A stretch of DNA of 64,000 nt from Rufibacter latericius (GTDB lineage Bacteria > Bacteroidota > Bacteroidia > Cytophagales > Hymenobacteraceae). The translations under genes were made by a program, and so were the position numbers. The DNA lies in NCBI RefSeq assembly GCF_003721515.1, contig NZ_RJJD01000004.1, positions 359,918 to 423,917 of the forward strand, written 5' to 3'. The notes under the pieces are model-generated. The model was not told the origin of the DNA. It made no database searches and saw only the letters and a program-made list of their open reading frames with translations. Numbering within the stretch: the first letter of the stretch is position 1; each line of letters begins with the position of its first letter. This document shows positions 29,233-37,277 of the stretch, piece after piece.

Positions 29233-30315
29233 TTACCCTGCTTTGAAGTACACGTTAAAGGTGGAGCCTTTGCCCACTTCGCTCTCCACCTCGATCTTCC
29301 CGCCTTCCTCCTCCACCATGTTCCTGACGATGAACAGCCCCAGCCCGGTGCCCTCCACGTCCTCCGCCAGCCTGGTGTACCGCTCGAAGATCACCTCTCT
29401 CTTGCCTTCCTCTATGCCTCGCCCGTTGTCTCTCACGGAGAGCACCGTGTATCCCCCGGAACTCTCCGCCTTGATGTGTACCTCTGGCTCCCGGTCGGGT
29501 GCCTTGTACTTGATGGCGTTGCTCAGCAGGTTGTAGATGACACTCCTGACGTTCTTGCGGGATAGGTTTACCTCGGATTGGTGTATCTCGGTAGTGACCT
29601 TGGCTCCGGTCTCATGTATCTGGTCCTTGAGGGCAAGCTGGGCATCCTCTATCAGGTTCTCGATGTTCACCCGCTCGGCGGCATTGGCGAAATCGGAGTC
29701 GCTTTCCTTGATGTCCGTCAGGTCGGTCAGCGTTTTGAGGGCATGCTCCGCGGACCGGCCCAGCAGGTCCACTATCTGCCGGGTGTCCTCCTCGCTGGTG
29801 GAGGGGTCTTTCAGCAGGTTGACCAGGCCGCTCATACTGGCGATCGGCCCCCTCACGTCGTGGGAGATGGAGTAGATGATGGTGCGGTATTTCTTGTTCA
29901 GCTTCTCGTACCCGGCAAGGGCTTGGACCCGCTCGTCGATATCCACGAAGGTGATGATGACGCCGTTGACCCGGTTCTCTTTCCTGACGAGGTAAGGCAG
30001 GATGTCCATCTGGTACCATTTCCGGTCAGTGGTCTGGATGTCTTTCCGCAGGTCCTCGCCGCCCCTGATCACCTCCTGGATGTTCTCGATGACGGTGGGG
30101 AAGCGGATGTTGTTGCACACCTCGTCTATGTGCCTGCCCACATCTTCCTGGGTTAGGCTGAAATGCGTCATGGCGGCGGGGGTGAACTTGCGCAGGACCA
30201 TCCCCGCATCCACGAAAAGCTGCGGGATGACGGTGTTGCTGAAATAGTTCTCCAGCTCATCGTTCAACTCAATAAGGTTGTTGTGCGCCTCTGGGTTCTC
30301 GGTTGGTTTCTCCAT
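29233..30315 (-). CDS. PAS-domain sensor histidine kinase, soluble
   Basis: A 360-residue kinase: PAS domain about 25-125 (VIPQLFVDAGMVLRKFTPAAM... VNGVIITFVDIDERV), similar to the PAS unit found in CheB/CheR fusion proteins; HisKA with phospho-acceptor SISHDVRGPIASM; HATPase with N box LSNAIKY, DNGRGI, IFERYTR and GTGLGLFIV. No membrane segment, so it reads a cytoplasmic signal. No response regulator lies next to it, making it an orphan within the island. GC-rich like the recombinase. Confidence 0.9.
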   Translation of the reverse strand: MEKPTENPEAHNNLIELNDELENYFSNTVIPQLFVDAGMVLRKFTPAAMTHFSLTQEDVGRHIDEVCNNIRFPTVIENIQEVIRGGEDLRKDIQTTDRKWYQMDILPYLVRKENRVNGVIITFVDIDERVQALAGYEKLNKKYRTIIYSISHDVRGPIASMSGLVNLLKDPSTSEEDTRQIVDLLGRSAEHALKTLTDLTDIKESDSDFANAAERVNIENLIEDAQLALKDQIHETGAKVTTEIHQSEVNLSRKNVRSVIYNLLSNAIKYKAPDREPEVHIKAESSGGYTVLSVRDNGRGIEEGKREVIFERYTRLAEDVEGTGLGLFIVRNMVEEEGGKIEVESEVGKGSTFNVYFKAG

Positions 30316-30665
30316 GGGGATGGCGGCTTTGTATAGATGCCTGAATATAGGTGTTTATACCCGAACAAAGGTATTTACCGGGTGCCAGGTGTTTAAAACG
30401 GATATATCTATCTATGGGTTCGGCCGTAGGGTGCATCTACGGGATCGGAAAGCCAGTGCCGGGACGCATGGACTTCGATAAAAGACATCTCGGTCAACCC
30501 CATGGGGAAAAGTTGCAGGCCTTGAGAGTAACGTTCATGTTTCCAGAGCCTTCGCCCAAAGTTAAATACGGGGAAAAATGTGCAAATACGGAATTTCAGA
30601 CTCTGGCTCAACCTTGGGTTTTGGAAAGCTGTATCTCACAAAAGGCCAGTAATCTGAATCACCCC
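30316..30665. other. Intergenic region without clear gene
   Basis: A 350-bp gap between divergent genes, presumably holding promoters for both. A longer reading frame starting at 30351 passes through it in the frame of the small ORF that follows, but its N-terminal part has no protein-like pattern, so only the downstream ATG is annotated. Confidence 0.4.
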
Positions 30666-30878
30666 ATGCGTCCCTTCCATCATACCGACAACGAACACTC
30701 AGAAGAAATAGGGAAGACCCTCTCACGTCACGTGGGGGAATACTCCACCACCCCGGGGGAATATTCCATTACGAAAGGAGACGTCACTGTTTACGGGTTC
30801 CATTCATTCTACGAGGCCTACATGTACGCCCTGAACAGGTTCTGCTCGGAGGATTTCCTGGTGAGCAAGGACTCTTGA
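30666..30878 (+). CDS. Small hypothetical protein
   Basis: A 70-residue frame starting MRPFHHTDNEHSEEIGKTL. It carries a near-repeat (VGEYSTTPGEYSITKGD) and an aromatic-rich helix (VYGFHSFYEAYMYALNRF). No family is recognised. It opens a short plus-strand run with the 31016 gene and lies divergent to the histidine kinase. A longer in-frame start at 30351 exists but looks less natural. It may be a small regulatory or antitoxin-like protein, but nothing in the sequence proves function. Confidence 0.45.
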   Translation: MRPFHHTDNEHSEEIGKTLSRHVGEYSTTPGEYSITKGDVTVYGFHSFYEAYMYALNRFCSEDFLVSKDS

Positions 30879-31015
30879 TAATGCCCATCACCCCGAAAGT
30901 CCGGCGTATTTATCGTAACTTAAGGGAAGGAAGCCACAGAGTGAAATTCTTTCGGTTGCACACGCAACTGTTCCAGCCACCCTCCGGTCCCATCCTTTTA
31001 CACCCCCTGTAACGC

Positions 31016-31411
31016 ATGAACATCCCCTACTTGGACATCTCCGGCATCCTGGCCGTGCAGCACCGTGTGCTGAAAGACCTCAAGAAGAAGACCGGCCTGC
31101 GGCAAAGGGATTGGGAGGTGCTCTGCGCCTGTCAGCGGCTCTCCCTGGCCAAGTACCCCTTCACGACTGCCAAGGTGGACACCTACCTTTCGGGTGCTTA
31201 CTTTCTGCACTGCCTGTATGACTCCATCAACCTGCTGCTGGAGAAAGGCTATATAAGGGTAGTGGTGGAAGGGAAGCCGTTCAGGCCCGAGTCGTATGAG
31301 ATGACCTACGAGGGAAGCTCATTGGTGAAGAGGTGCTCGGATGAGATGCGCCGCCTCTGGGAAAGGCAGGAGGAGAACCTTTCCGGTAAGATGGTTGATA
31401 GGTTCTGGTAG
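31016..31411 (+). CDS. MarR-like winged-helix protein
   Basis: A 131-residue protein whose pattern fits a winged-helix fold of the MarR type. LRQRDWEVLCACQRLS would be the first helices, FTTAKVDTYLSGAYFLHCLYDSINLLLEKGYI the recognition region, VVVEGKPFRPESYEMTYEG the wing, and a C-terminal helix SSLVKRCSDEMRRLWERQEE the dimerisation end. It is a likely DNA-binding regulator of the island block. Its target is unknown; the adjacent convergent 187-residue gene is a candidate partner. Confidence 0.55.
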   Translation: MNIPYLDISGILAVQHRVLKDLKKKTGLRQRDWEVLCACQRLSLAKYPFTTAKVDTYLSGAYFLHCLYDSINLLLEKGYIRVVVEGKPFRPESYEMTYEGSSLVKRCSDEMRRLWERQEENLSGKMVDRFW

Positions 31412-31444
31412 TGGTTAACGCATCTATGTACTTCCGGCAAGCCC

Positions 31445-32008
31445 TTACTCTTCGTACAAGAGGAAATGCTCATGCTGGTAGATGCACGTCCACTCCTCGC
31501 CGCAAAAGATGGGATTAACCGCCGGCTTGCCGGTTTGCCGCTGCCGCTGCTCATAGATATAGTCCACCACGTCCGAGCGGTAGCCGATGTACTCCTCGGC
31601 CAGGAGTTGGGGGTAATAGTATGTCTTGCCCCCGACCACCTTGGAGGTGCCCTTGGTTCCCCTTGTTTGGTGCTCGAAGAAGTCCACCGCCTTCCAGTTG
31701 GCGTTCAGCCCGAAGGTGTACATGGTCTTCTTGACGATCTGGTGGGGCCTCCTATAGGCCTCCTCCAGCCTGAAGTCAATGCCCTTGCCGCCCTTGTCCT
31801 TCCGGACGAATACCTTCGCGATCTTAGTGTTGGACAGGATAAGGTCCCCGAAGGCCTCGTCCACGACGAGCTTCAGCTCGATGTCGGTCATATGGACGGG
31901 GAAGAAGAGCCCGCTCCCTGCGAATCTCTCGGTCCGCTGAAAGTTAAGCTTGAGGTTCCGCAGACTTGGGTCTGGCGGGTAGGTGGTAAGTCTGTTCTCG
32001 CTTTCCAT
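31445..32008 (-). CDS. Hypothetical protein divergent from an XRE regulator
   Basis: Start set at 32008 (MESENRLTTYPPDPSLRNLK): the frame extends 90 codons further but would cross the operator and run antisense to the XRE gene. The 187-residue protein is basic with many aromatics (KKTMYTFGLNANWKAVDFF; GKTYYYPQLLAEEYIGYRSD) and shows no signal peptide or known motif. It has a strand-rich N-terminal half (MTDIELKLVVDEAFGDLIL). Divergence from an XRE repressor across a palindromic operator suggests a tightly controlled product such as a toxin-like or defence protein, but that is inference only. Confidence 0.6.
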   Translation of the reverse strand: MESENRLTTYPPDPSLRNLKLNFQRTERFAGSGLFFPVHMTDIELKLVVDEAFGDLILSNTKIAKVFVRKDKGGKGIDFRLEEAYRRPHQIVKKTMYTFGLNANWKAVDFFEHQTRGTKGTSKVVGGKTYYYPQLLAEEYIGYRSDVVDYIYEQRQRQTGKPAVNPIFCGEEWTCIYQHEHFLLYEE

Positions 32009-32059
32009 GGCTTCGTGGGTTAGGTATCTTGGGATACTGCGAAGGTAAACAATCTTTGA

Positions 32060-32085
32060 TTTTGGATGCATATTGACATCCAAAA
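32060..32085. promoter_or_regulatory. Palindromic operator between divergent genes
   Basis: TTTTGGATG (32060-32068) and CATCCAAAA (32077-32085) are perfect 9-bp inverted arms with an 8-bp centre. It is centred about 64 bp before the minus-strand gene start (32008) and 42 bp before the XRE gene start (32115), the expected place for an autoregulated XRE binding site. Confidence 0.75.
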
Positions 32086-32114
32086 TATTTTCAGGGTAGG
32101 CCCAGATTTGCCGG

Positions 32115-32351
32115 GTGAAGAACCCTGAAGGAGTAAGAGCATTCGGCGCCCATCTGCGCAGACTCAGAATGGAGCGGGACTGGAGCCAGCAGGAGCTGGC
32201 CGACTCGGCCAATATCGCCAAGACCACGGTGCAGCGCATCGAGAACGCAAAGTTCACCGTTTCCCTAGACGTGCTCATCTCACTTAGCGAGGCACTGCAG
32301 ATTCCCCTAAGGGAGTTGGTAGATTACCCCGGGGATAAGAAAAGCAACTGA
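32115..32351 (+). CDS. XRE-family HTH transcriptional regulator
   Basis: A 78-residue, single-domain Cro/C1-type HTH protein: HLRRLRMERDWSQQELADSANI, then AKTTVQRIENAKFTVSLDVLISLSEAL and IPLRELVDY. Start is GTG at 32115, only 29 bp from the palindromic operator, so it probably represses itself and the divergent gene. It is convergent with hsdR (stop at 32375). It may also time restriction in the manner of small C-proteins, although the operator lies far from the hsdM promoter. Confidence 0.88.
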   Translation: MKNPEGVRAFGAHLRRLRMERDWSQQELADSANIAKTTVQRIENAKFTVSLDVLISLSEALQIPLRELVDYPGDKKSN

Positions 32352-32374
32352 TTTGATTTCAGATAAGGCCTATA

Positions 32375-35300
32375 CTACGCTACCTCAAACGCCCACACTT
32401 TATACCGCTCCTCTGCCTGCTCCAGAATCTCATCAAGTATCTCCTGCAGATCTTCTTTCACTTTAAAACGAAGTACCTTCTTTACGGCTAGTTGCAGTTG
32501 GGCTTTGGTGTCGTCTTTTTTGTACCAGTCCGGTTGGGAGGCGCTTTTCTTTACCTCGGCCAGGATCTTCTTCACCAGTTCTTTGATGAGATCAAAGTCC
32601 TGCACGGCGTTGGGGTGATTGGCTAGGATCTGATAGAAGGCTTCCTCTTCCTCGGTAAGGCCTAACTGATTCCGGAGCTTGTCTTCATCCTGCATCTGCT
32701 TGGCTACGTTGCGCAGCTTTTCCATGGCTACCAGGCTGTCAAAGAAGTGGGCGTGGTAGTCGGCGATGATTTTTTCTACCTCTTCTTTGAGCTTGCGGTA
32801 CTTGATCAGGTTCTTGGTGGAGCGGACCTTGATCTCATCGTTCATGATCTGGCGCAGGAGTTCCAGCTTGAGCTCGTTGCCGGTCTTCTGTTCTTTGGCG
32901 GTGGCCAGGAACTCGTCATTGATGATGGAGATGTCAAAGCGTTCTATGCCGGCCATCTGGAACACGTCTACCACGTCTTCACTCTCAATGCTGCGGTGGA
33001 TGAGGTTTTTAATCTGCTCCTGGCTTTTCTTGATATTGGTGGTGGGGTATTTCACCTTGCGCACCGCTGCGCCCACGTGCTGGAAGAAGAGAATGTCTAC
33101 CGCAATGTCATTAATGGCAGCATGGTTTTTCACGATGGAGGCCAGGCTGCTGAGCTTCTTCTCGTTGAGCATGAACCCTTTGCAGAGCTCATCATCAGAG
33201 ACCAGGTAGTTCGTAGCCAAGCCCACCAGTTTGAATTTCTCCGGACCCGTTAAGGCAAGCCAGTTCTGGTAAGTGAAACCAGGGGGCAGTTGCTCCCGCA
33301 GCAGGTCAATGATTTCCTGGGTGAGGGAGAAGGCTTCCTCTATCTCTACCGCCACGGCACATGAGCCGCCGGCGCCGGTATATTTCTTGGTAGCATCGCG
33401 CAGACGGTCACCAATGCCAATGTAGTCCACGATGAGGCCGCTGGGCTTGTCACGGAAGACGGTGGCCACGCGGTTCACAGCCTGGATGAGGTTGTGGCCG
33501 GTCATCACTTTGTCTACGTAGAGCGTGTGCATGGCGGGGTTGTCAAAGCCGGTGAGCCACATGTCGCGCACTATGACCAGTTGGAGCGGGTCATCCGGGT
33601 CTTTGAATCGGGTCTTGATGCCTTCCATGGCCTCTTTGGTGCGCACGTGCGGGTTCCAGGCAATGGGGTCTTTGGCGATGTTGGTGGTCATTATCACGGC
33701 TACCTCGGGGCAGCCGGGCAGTGCGGTGAGGGCGTCATAGAGCTTCACGCAGTTGCGGCGGCTCATGCACACCAGCATGGCTTTGCCGCTCAGGCTGGCG
33801 TTGCGGGCGGTGTAGTGCTTTAGAATATCACGGGCAATGGCAGCTACGCGCTCCTGAGAACCTGCGGCGTCCTCCATGGCGGCCCACAGAATCTTGTTCT
33901 TGTCGTTTTCTTCCAGACCGCCGGTAATTTCCTCGGCTTCTTCCTCTAGTTGGGCGTTGCCCAGGTGCAGCTTGGCCAGGCGCGGCTCGTAGTAAATGGG
34001 CACCACGGCTTTGTCTTCGGTGGCCTGCTTTATGTCATAGGTGTGTATAATGTCGCCGAACACGGCCACGGTATCGGCGTCCTTGCTGTCTACGGGCGTG
34101 CCGGTGAAACCAATGAAACTCGCCTGCGGCAGGGCGCGGCGCAGGTTGTTGGCAAAGCCCTGCACCAGGCCGTACTGGGTGCGGTGGCACTCGTCGGCAA
34201 TCACAATGATGTTGTCACGGGAGCTGAGGACGGGGTGCTCCAGCTCGCGGCCGGTGGCCGTGTCTTTGAGGTTGAACTTCTGCACGGTGCTGAACACCAC
34301 GCCGCCGCCCTCGCCGCTGAGCAGGGTGCGCAGCTCGTCGGTGGTGTTGGCGATGCTCACGTCGCCTACCAGGTCTTTGGCGGCCACGAAATCCTCGAAG
34401 AGCTGGCGGTTCAGGTCAAAGCGGTCTACCTGCACCACAATGGTGGGGTTCCGGAGCTGGGGCAACTGGCGCAGAATGCCGGTGTAAATGGCCATGGTGA
34501 TGCTCTTGCCCGAGCGGGTGGTGTGCCAGATGACGCCAATGCGGCCATCGCCGAAGGGGCGCACGTGCTGGAGGGTTTCCTGCAGGGCGTACTGTATGCC
34601 GTAGAACTGGTGGTACTTGGCGCCTTTCTTGATGAGCTCGCCTTTGTCCAGCTCATGGAAGATGTAGTGGCGCACGTATTGGAGCAGGCGCTGGGGTACC
34701 AGCAGGCCTTTGATGAGGGTTTCCAGCGCGAAGCCGTTGTCAACCACGGCACGGCCGTCTATACTTTTCCAGGCGGCGTACCACTCCAGGCCGCTGCTGA
34801 ACATGCCATGCAGGGTGGTCTGGCCATCAGAGACCACGGTGAGGGCGTTGTACTCAAACACCGCCGGAATGTCTAGGGTGTAGTGCTGTACCTGGTTGAA
34901 GGCGGCCTCTACGGTGGCGTCTTGGTTGAAAAGGTTCTTGAACTCAAAGAGCACCAGCGGCAGGCCGTTCACAAAGATGATAAGGTCTGGGCGGCGTTTG
35001 CCCTTGCCCACAATGGTAAACTGGTTCACTACCCTGAAGTCATTGTTTTCCAGGGTGTCATAGTCAACGGGATAGAAGTGGCCGAACTGGGGTTTGCCGT
35101 GTTCGTCTTTCCAGGTTTTGCTGATGCCTTTGCTGAGTTTGAGGTGGAAGGCATGGTTGCGCTGGGGCAGGTTTGTGCCTTTGTTGAAGAGGAACTCCTG
35201 CTTCAGCTCGGCCAGTACCTTGTCTGGCACCTGCGGGTAACGGCGCTTCAGGTAGGCGGCAAACGCGTCTTCCAGCACCACTTTGCTCTGGTCACGCTTT

Positions 35301-35395
35301 ATCTCGGCGCCGTGTTGGTAAGTGTAGGGCGCCTGCTCCAGCAGCCAGGCAATGGCCGCTTCCTCTATGTCACTCTCAGCTAAGTACTGGCTCAT
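32375..35395 (-). CDS. hsdR: Type I restriction enzyme, R subunit
   Basis: A 1006-residue motor/nuclease subunit. The N-terminal PD-(D/E)xK nuclease has Asp137 in RRPDLIIF and Glu151-x-Lys153 in FEFKN. The SF2 translocase has Walker A-like HTTRSGKS (291-298) and DECH box 401-404 (VIADECHRTQYG), then GFTGTPVD and LVIVRDMWLTGFDNP. A helical C-terminus binds the MTase complex. Walker A reads R where Gly is most common before SGKS. It cuts DNA lacking the HsdM modification. The start overlaps the end of hsdS by 20 bp, so translation is coupled. Full length for the family. Confidence 0.95.
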   Translation of the reverse strand: MSQYLAESDIEEAAIAWLLEQAPYTYQHGAEIKRDQSKVVLEDAFAAYLKRRYPQVPDKVLAELKQEFLFNKGTNLPQRNHAFHLKLSKGISKTWKDEHGKPQFGHFYPVDYDTLENNDFRVVNQFTIVGKGKRRPDLIIFVNGLPLVLFEFKNLFNQDATVEAAFNQVQHYTLDIPAVFEYNALTVVSDGQTTLHGMFSSGLEWYAAWKSIDGRAVVDNGFALETLIKGLLVPQRLLQYVRHYIFHELDKGELIKKGAKYHQFYGIQYALQETLQHVRPFGDGRIGVIWHTTRSGKSITMAIYTGILRQLPQLRNPTIVVQVDRFDLNRQLFEDFVAAKDLVGDVSIANTTDELRTLLSGEGGGVVFSTVQKFNLKDTATGRELEHPVLSSRDNIIVIADECHRTQYGLVQGFANNLRRALPQASFIGFTGTPVDSKDADTVAVFGDIIHTYDIKQATEDKAVVPIYYEPRLAKLHLGNAQLEEEAEEITGGLEENDKNKILWAAMEDAAGSQERVAAIARDILKHYTARNASLSGKAMLVCMSRRNCVKLYDALTALPGCPEVAVIMTTNIAKDPIAWNPHVRTKEAMEGIKTRFKDPDDPLQLVIVRDMWLTGFDNPAMHTLYVDKVMTGHNLIQAVNRVATVFRDKPSGLIVDYIGIGDRLRDATKKYTGAGGSCAVAVEIEEAFSLTQEIIDLLREQLPPGFTYQNWLALTGPEKFKLVGLATNYLVSDDELCKGFMLNEKKLSSLASIVKNHAAINDIAVDILFFQHVGAAVRKVKYPTTNIKKSQEQIKNLIHRSIESEDVVDVFQMAGIERFDISIINDEFLATAKEQKTGNELKLELLRQIMNDEIKVRSTKNLIKYRKLKEEVEKIIADYHAHFFDSLVAMEKLRNVAKQMQDEDKLRNQLGLTEEEEAFYQILANHPNAVQDFDLIKELVKKILAEVKKSASQPDWYKKDDTKAQLQLAVKKVLRFKVKEDLQEILDEILEQAEERYKVWAFEVA

Positions 35396-36644
35396 GCAGG
35401 GCTTCCGGTTGGGTTTGCATCACGTCAATTTCTCCAGACATGAGTTTGGGGAGGAGATAATCTCTGGTCTCAATTAAAGTCCTTATTTCTTTGTTATTGT
35501 GAGTGACTTTGGTTCTCAATACTTCTATTTGATTACAAATAGTATCATGTAGCTTCTTAGGAGGTGTCACAACTTGCATTGTTTTCAAAGATTGGATAGT
35601 AACCGCTTTTTGCGTACTACCTATAGTGATATTGTCAATACTTGATTGACCTTTATCAGAAATCAGCCATTGGTAAACATAAATAGGGCCAACATAATCT
35701 AGATAATTTTTAATCCAAGTTATGTTTCCATCTTTAAAGTAGAACTCATCATCTTTATAGACGAGATACGGCACTCCTATTGTGCCCACCGAAGTTAGAA
35801 GAATATCGCCTTCTTTGGGAGCACCAAATTTTGCTTTTATTGAATTGAATTTTTCTTCTGTAATAAAAAGCTCTGTTGAGATAATACCAGCATGGTGCAA
35901 TTGGATAATCTCTTTTCCTCGATAGAACGGTATACCTTCTGTTACATATTCATTGAGGAAAATTCTTTTGCTTGATGTTATATCAACCAAATCACCCAAA
36001 GTTTTTATTTTCCAGCCTTCTGGCAGGTTCTCTTCATCAATACCATTCACGAAATACTGTTGAAAGAGAGTTTGCACCATTTGCTCTAGCGTTTGGTTCA
36101 TGCGGCGGTTCAGCTCTATTTTATCATCTAGCGCAGATAAGATTTCGGCTATGCGGATTTGCGTAGAAAAATCAGGTGCTGAAAATACATACCCTTGTAT
36201 TCTTGTTGGTGCAGTATGTTTTACAGTAGTGCCTGTTGCGCCCCCTAGTACAAACGACTGATACGTTTTGGTTCTTAACAACCAATAGATGAACTCTTTG
36301 CTAAATTCTTTATTTTTAAATTGAAGTAAACCTATGCGCTGGTTATGATGTAATCTTTTGCCAGGAATTTCAGGAACGATAGCTGCGTAACCAAGCGTAT
36401 CCCCATCCTTACTTAAATCAGTCATTGTAACTATGACATCACCTGGGTTGAGCACATAGCTTTCAATTGTTTCACCATTATAGTATTTATACTTGTCTTC
36501 CTTGAAGCCACCCCCAATATTAAAATTTCCAGGTGTTACAAGTAAATCATTAGTTGATTCAGTACTAAAGAATTCACCTTTGTACGCATACCCGTGCTTA
36601 ATATCTACTATATTTCCAAGTCTATATGTTTTCCAGTTGGTCAT
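35376..36644 (-). CDS. hsdS: Type I restriction enzyme, specificity subunit
   Basis: A 422-residue protein with two target-recognition domains (about 1-165 and 210-375), each followed by a long helix with the typical ILSALDDKIELNRRMNQTLEQM and ICNQIEVLRTKVTHNNKEIRTLIETRDYLLPKLMSGEIDV. The first TRD opens WKTYRLGNIVDIKHGYAYKG and the second GWKIKTLGDLVDI. The bipartite recognition sequence cannot be read from the protein. The gene is AT-rich compared with hsdM and hsdR, normal for swapped TRDs. It begins 7 bp after the TOPRIM-like gene and overlaps hsdR. Confidence 0.95.
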   Translation of the reverse strand: MTNWKTYRLGNIVDIKHGYAYKGEFFSTESTNDLLVTPGNFNIGGGFKEDKYKYYNGETIESYVLNPGDVIVTMTDLSKDGDTLGYAAIVPEIPGKRLHHNQRIGLLQFKNKEFSKEFIYWLLRTKTYQSFVLGGATGTTVKHTAPTRIQGYVFSAPDFSTQIRIAEILSALDDKIELNRRMNQTLEQMVQTLFQQYFVNGIDEENLPEGWKIKTLGDLVDITSSKRIFLNEYVTEGIPFYRGKEIIQLHHAGIISTELFITEEKFNSIKAKFGAPKEGDILLTSVGTIGVPYLVYKDDEFYFKDGNITWIKNYLDYVGPIYVYQWLISDKGQSSIDNITIGSTQKAVTIQSLKTMQVVTPPKKLHDTICNQIEVLRTKVTHNNKEIRTLIETRDYLLPKLMSGEIDVMQTQPEALHEPVLS

Positions 36645-36651
36645 TTTATAA

Positions 36652-37272
36652 CTAAAAACTAAATCTTAATACTTCTTCATAAAATTTCCTAAATGACCTG
36701 CTGTTGTCTTTTGCAATTTCAGGTCTCATTGTTCTGGTTAATACCTTTCTATTATTCTTTGATTTTAAGTCTATTTTTCCTTTTAATTTTTCTCCTAACC
36801 ATTTATCTGGATTAGGAATTTCTAAGTCTACATTTGAAAACGTTTCAATTATTTTAGTTTCATCAACTAAATCATTCATTTTCAAACCTTCGTAATCAGC
36901 GCAGAACCAGGTTTCATAAGTTTTATCAACTATAATTACAGTTATAGATTCAGGTAAAACTAAGCTTCCATTTTTCGTTTGAATTTCAATAAATCTATTG
37001 CATTTCTCTTGTATTAGTTCTTTAAGTTCAATACAATTATTAACCGTTCCTTGTCTTTGTGCTTCCCGGTAGTCTAGAGCTATAATTATTTTTTCTGGCT
37101 TAAACGATTTAATTGTTAATAATAATTCTTTCTCAACGTTTTTAATTATATTACCAATTCCTCTTGCATTATTAACTGGAAAATAGCAACTACCTATTAT
37201 TTTGGAAATTATTGTTTGAACCGTATCATATTCAGAATGGCCTTCAACTATAAAAGCTAATTTACAAGACAT
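36652..37272 (-). CDS. TOPRIM/DUF4276-like protein paired with AAA ATPase
   Basis: A 206-residue soluble protein. It opens KLAFIVEGHSEYDTVQTI, placing Glu10-Gly11 where TOPRIM-type proteins have their first acidic motif, and continues with IIIALDYREAQ (Asp67, Glu70) in place of the DxD motif, then ITVIIVDKTYETWFCADYEGL. This fits the DUF4276/TOPRIM group of nuclease-like partners of OLD-type ATPases. It starts 5 bp after the ATPase stop and ends 7 bp before hsdS, deep within the restriction operon, and is very AT-rich. Likely the effector of an ATPase-controlled anti-phage pair; nuclease activity is inferred. Confidence 0.6.
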   Translation of the reverse strand: MSCKLAFIVEGHSEYDTVQTIISKIIGSCYFPVNNARGIGNIIKNVEKELLLTIKSFKPEKIIIALDYREAQRQGTVNNCIELKELIQEKCNRFIEIQTKNGSLVLPESITVIIVDKTYETWFCADYEGLKMNDLVDETKIIETFSNVDLEIPNPDKWLGEKLKGKIDLKSKNNRKVLTRTMRPEIAKDNSRSFRKFYEEVLRFSF

Positions 37273-37277
37273 AGGAT

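Noticed and set aside
30351..30665. Upstream extension of the small ORF at 30666
   Set aside because: The extra residues look like translated intergenic DNA; only the 70-codon part has a protein-like pattern.
32009..32278. Upstream extension of the 187-residue gene
   Set aside because: It would run antisense through the XRE gene and the palindromic operator; ATG at 32008 is more natural.
33950..34876. 308-codon plus-strand frame opposite hsdR
   Set aside because: Shadow of the hsdR motor domain caused by high GC at third positions.
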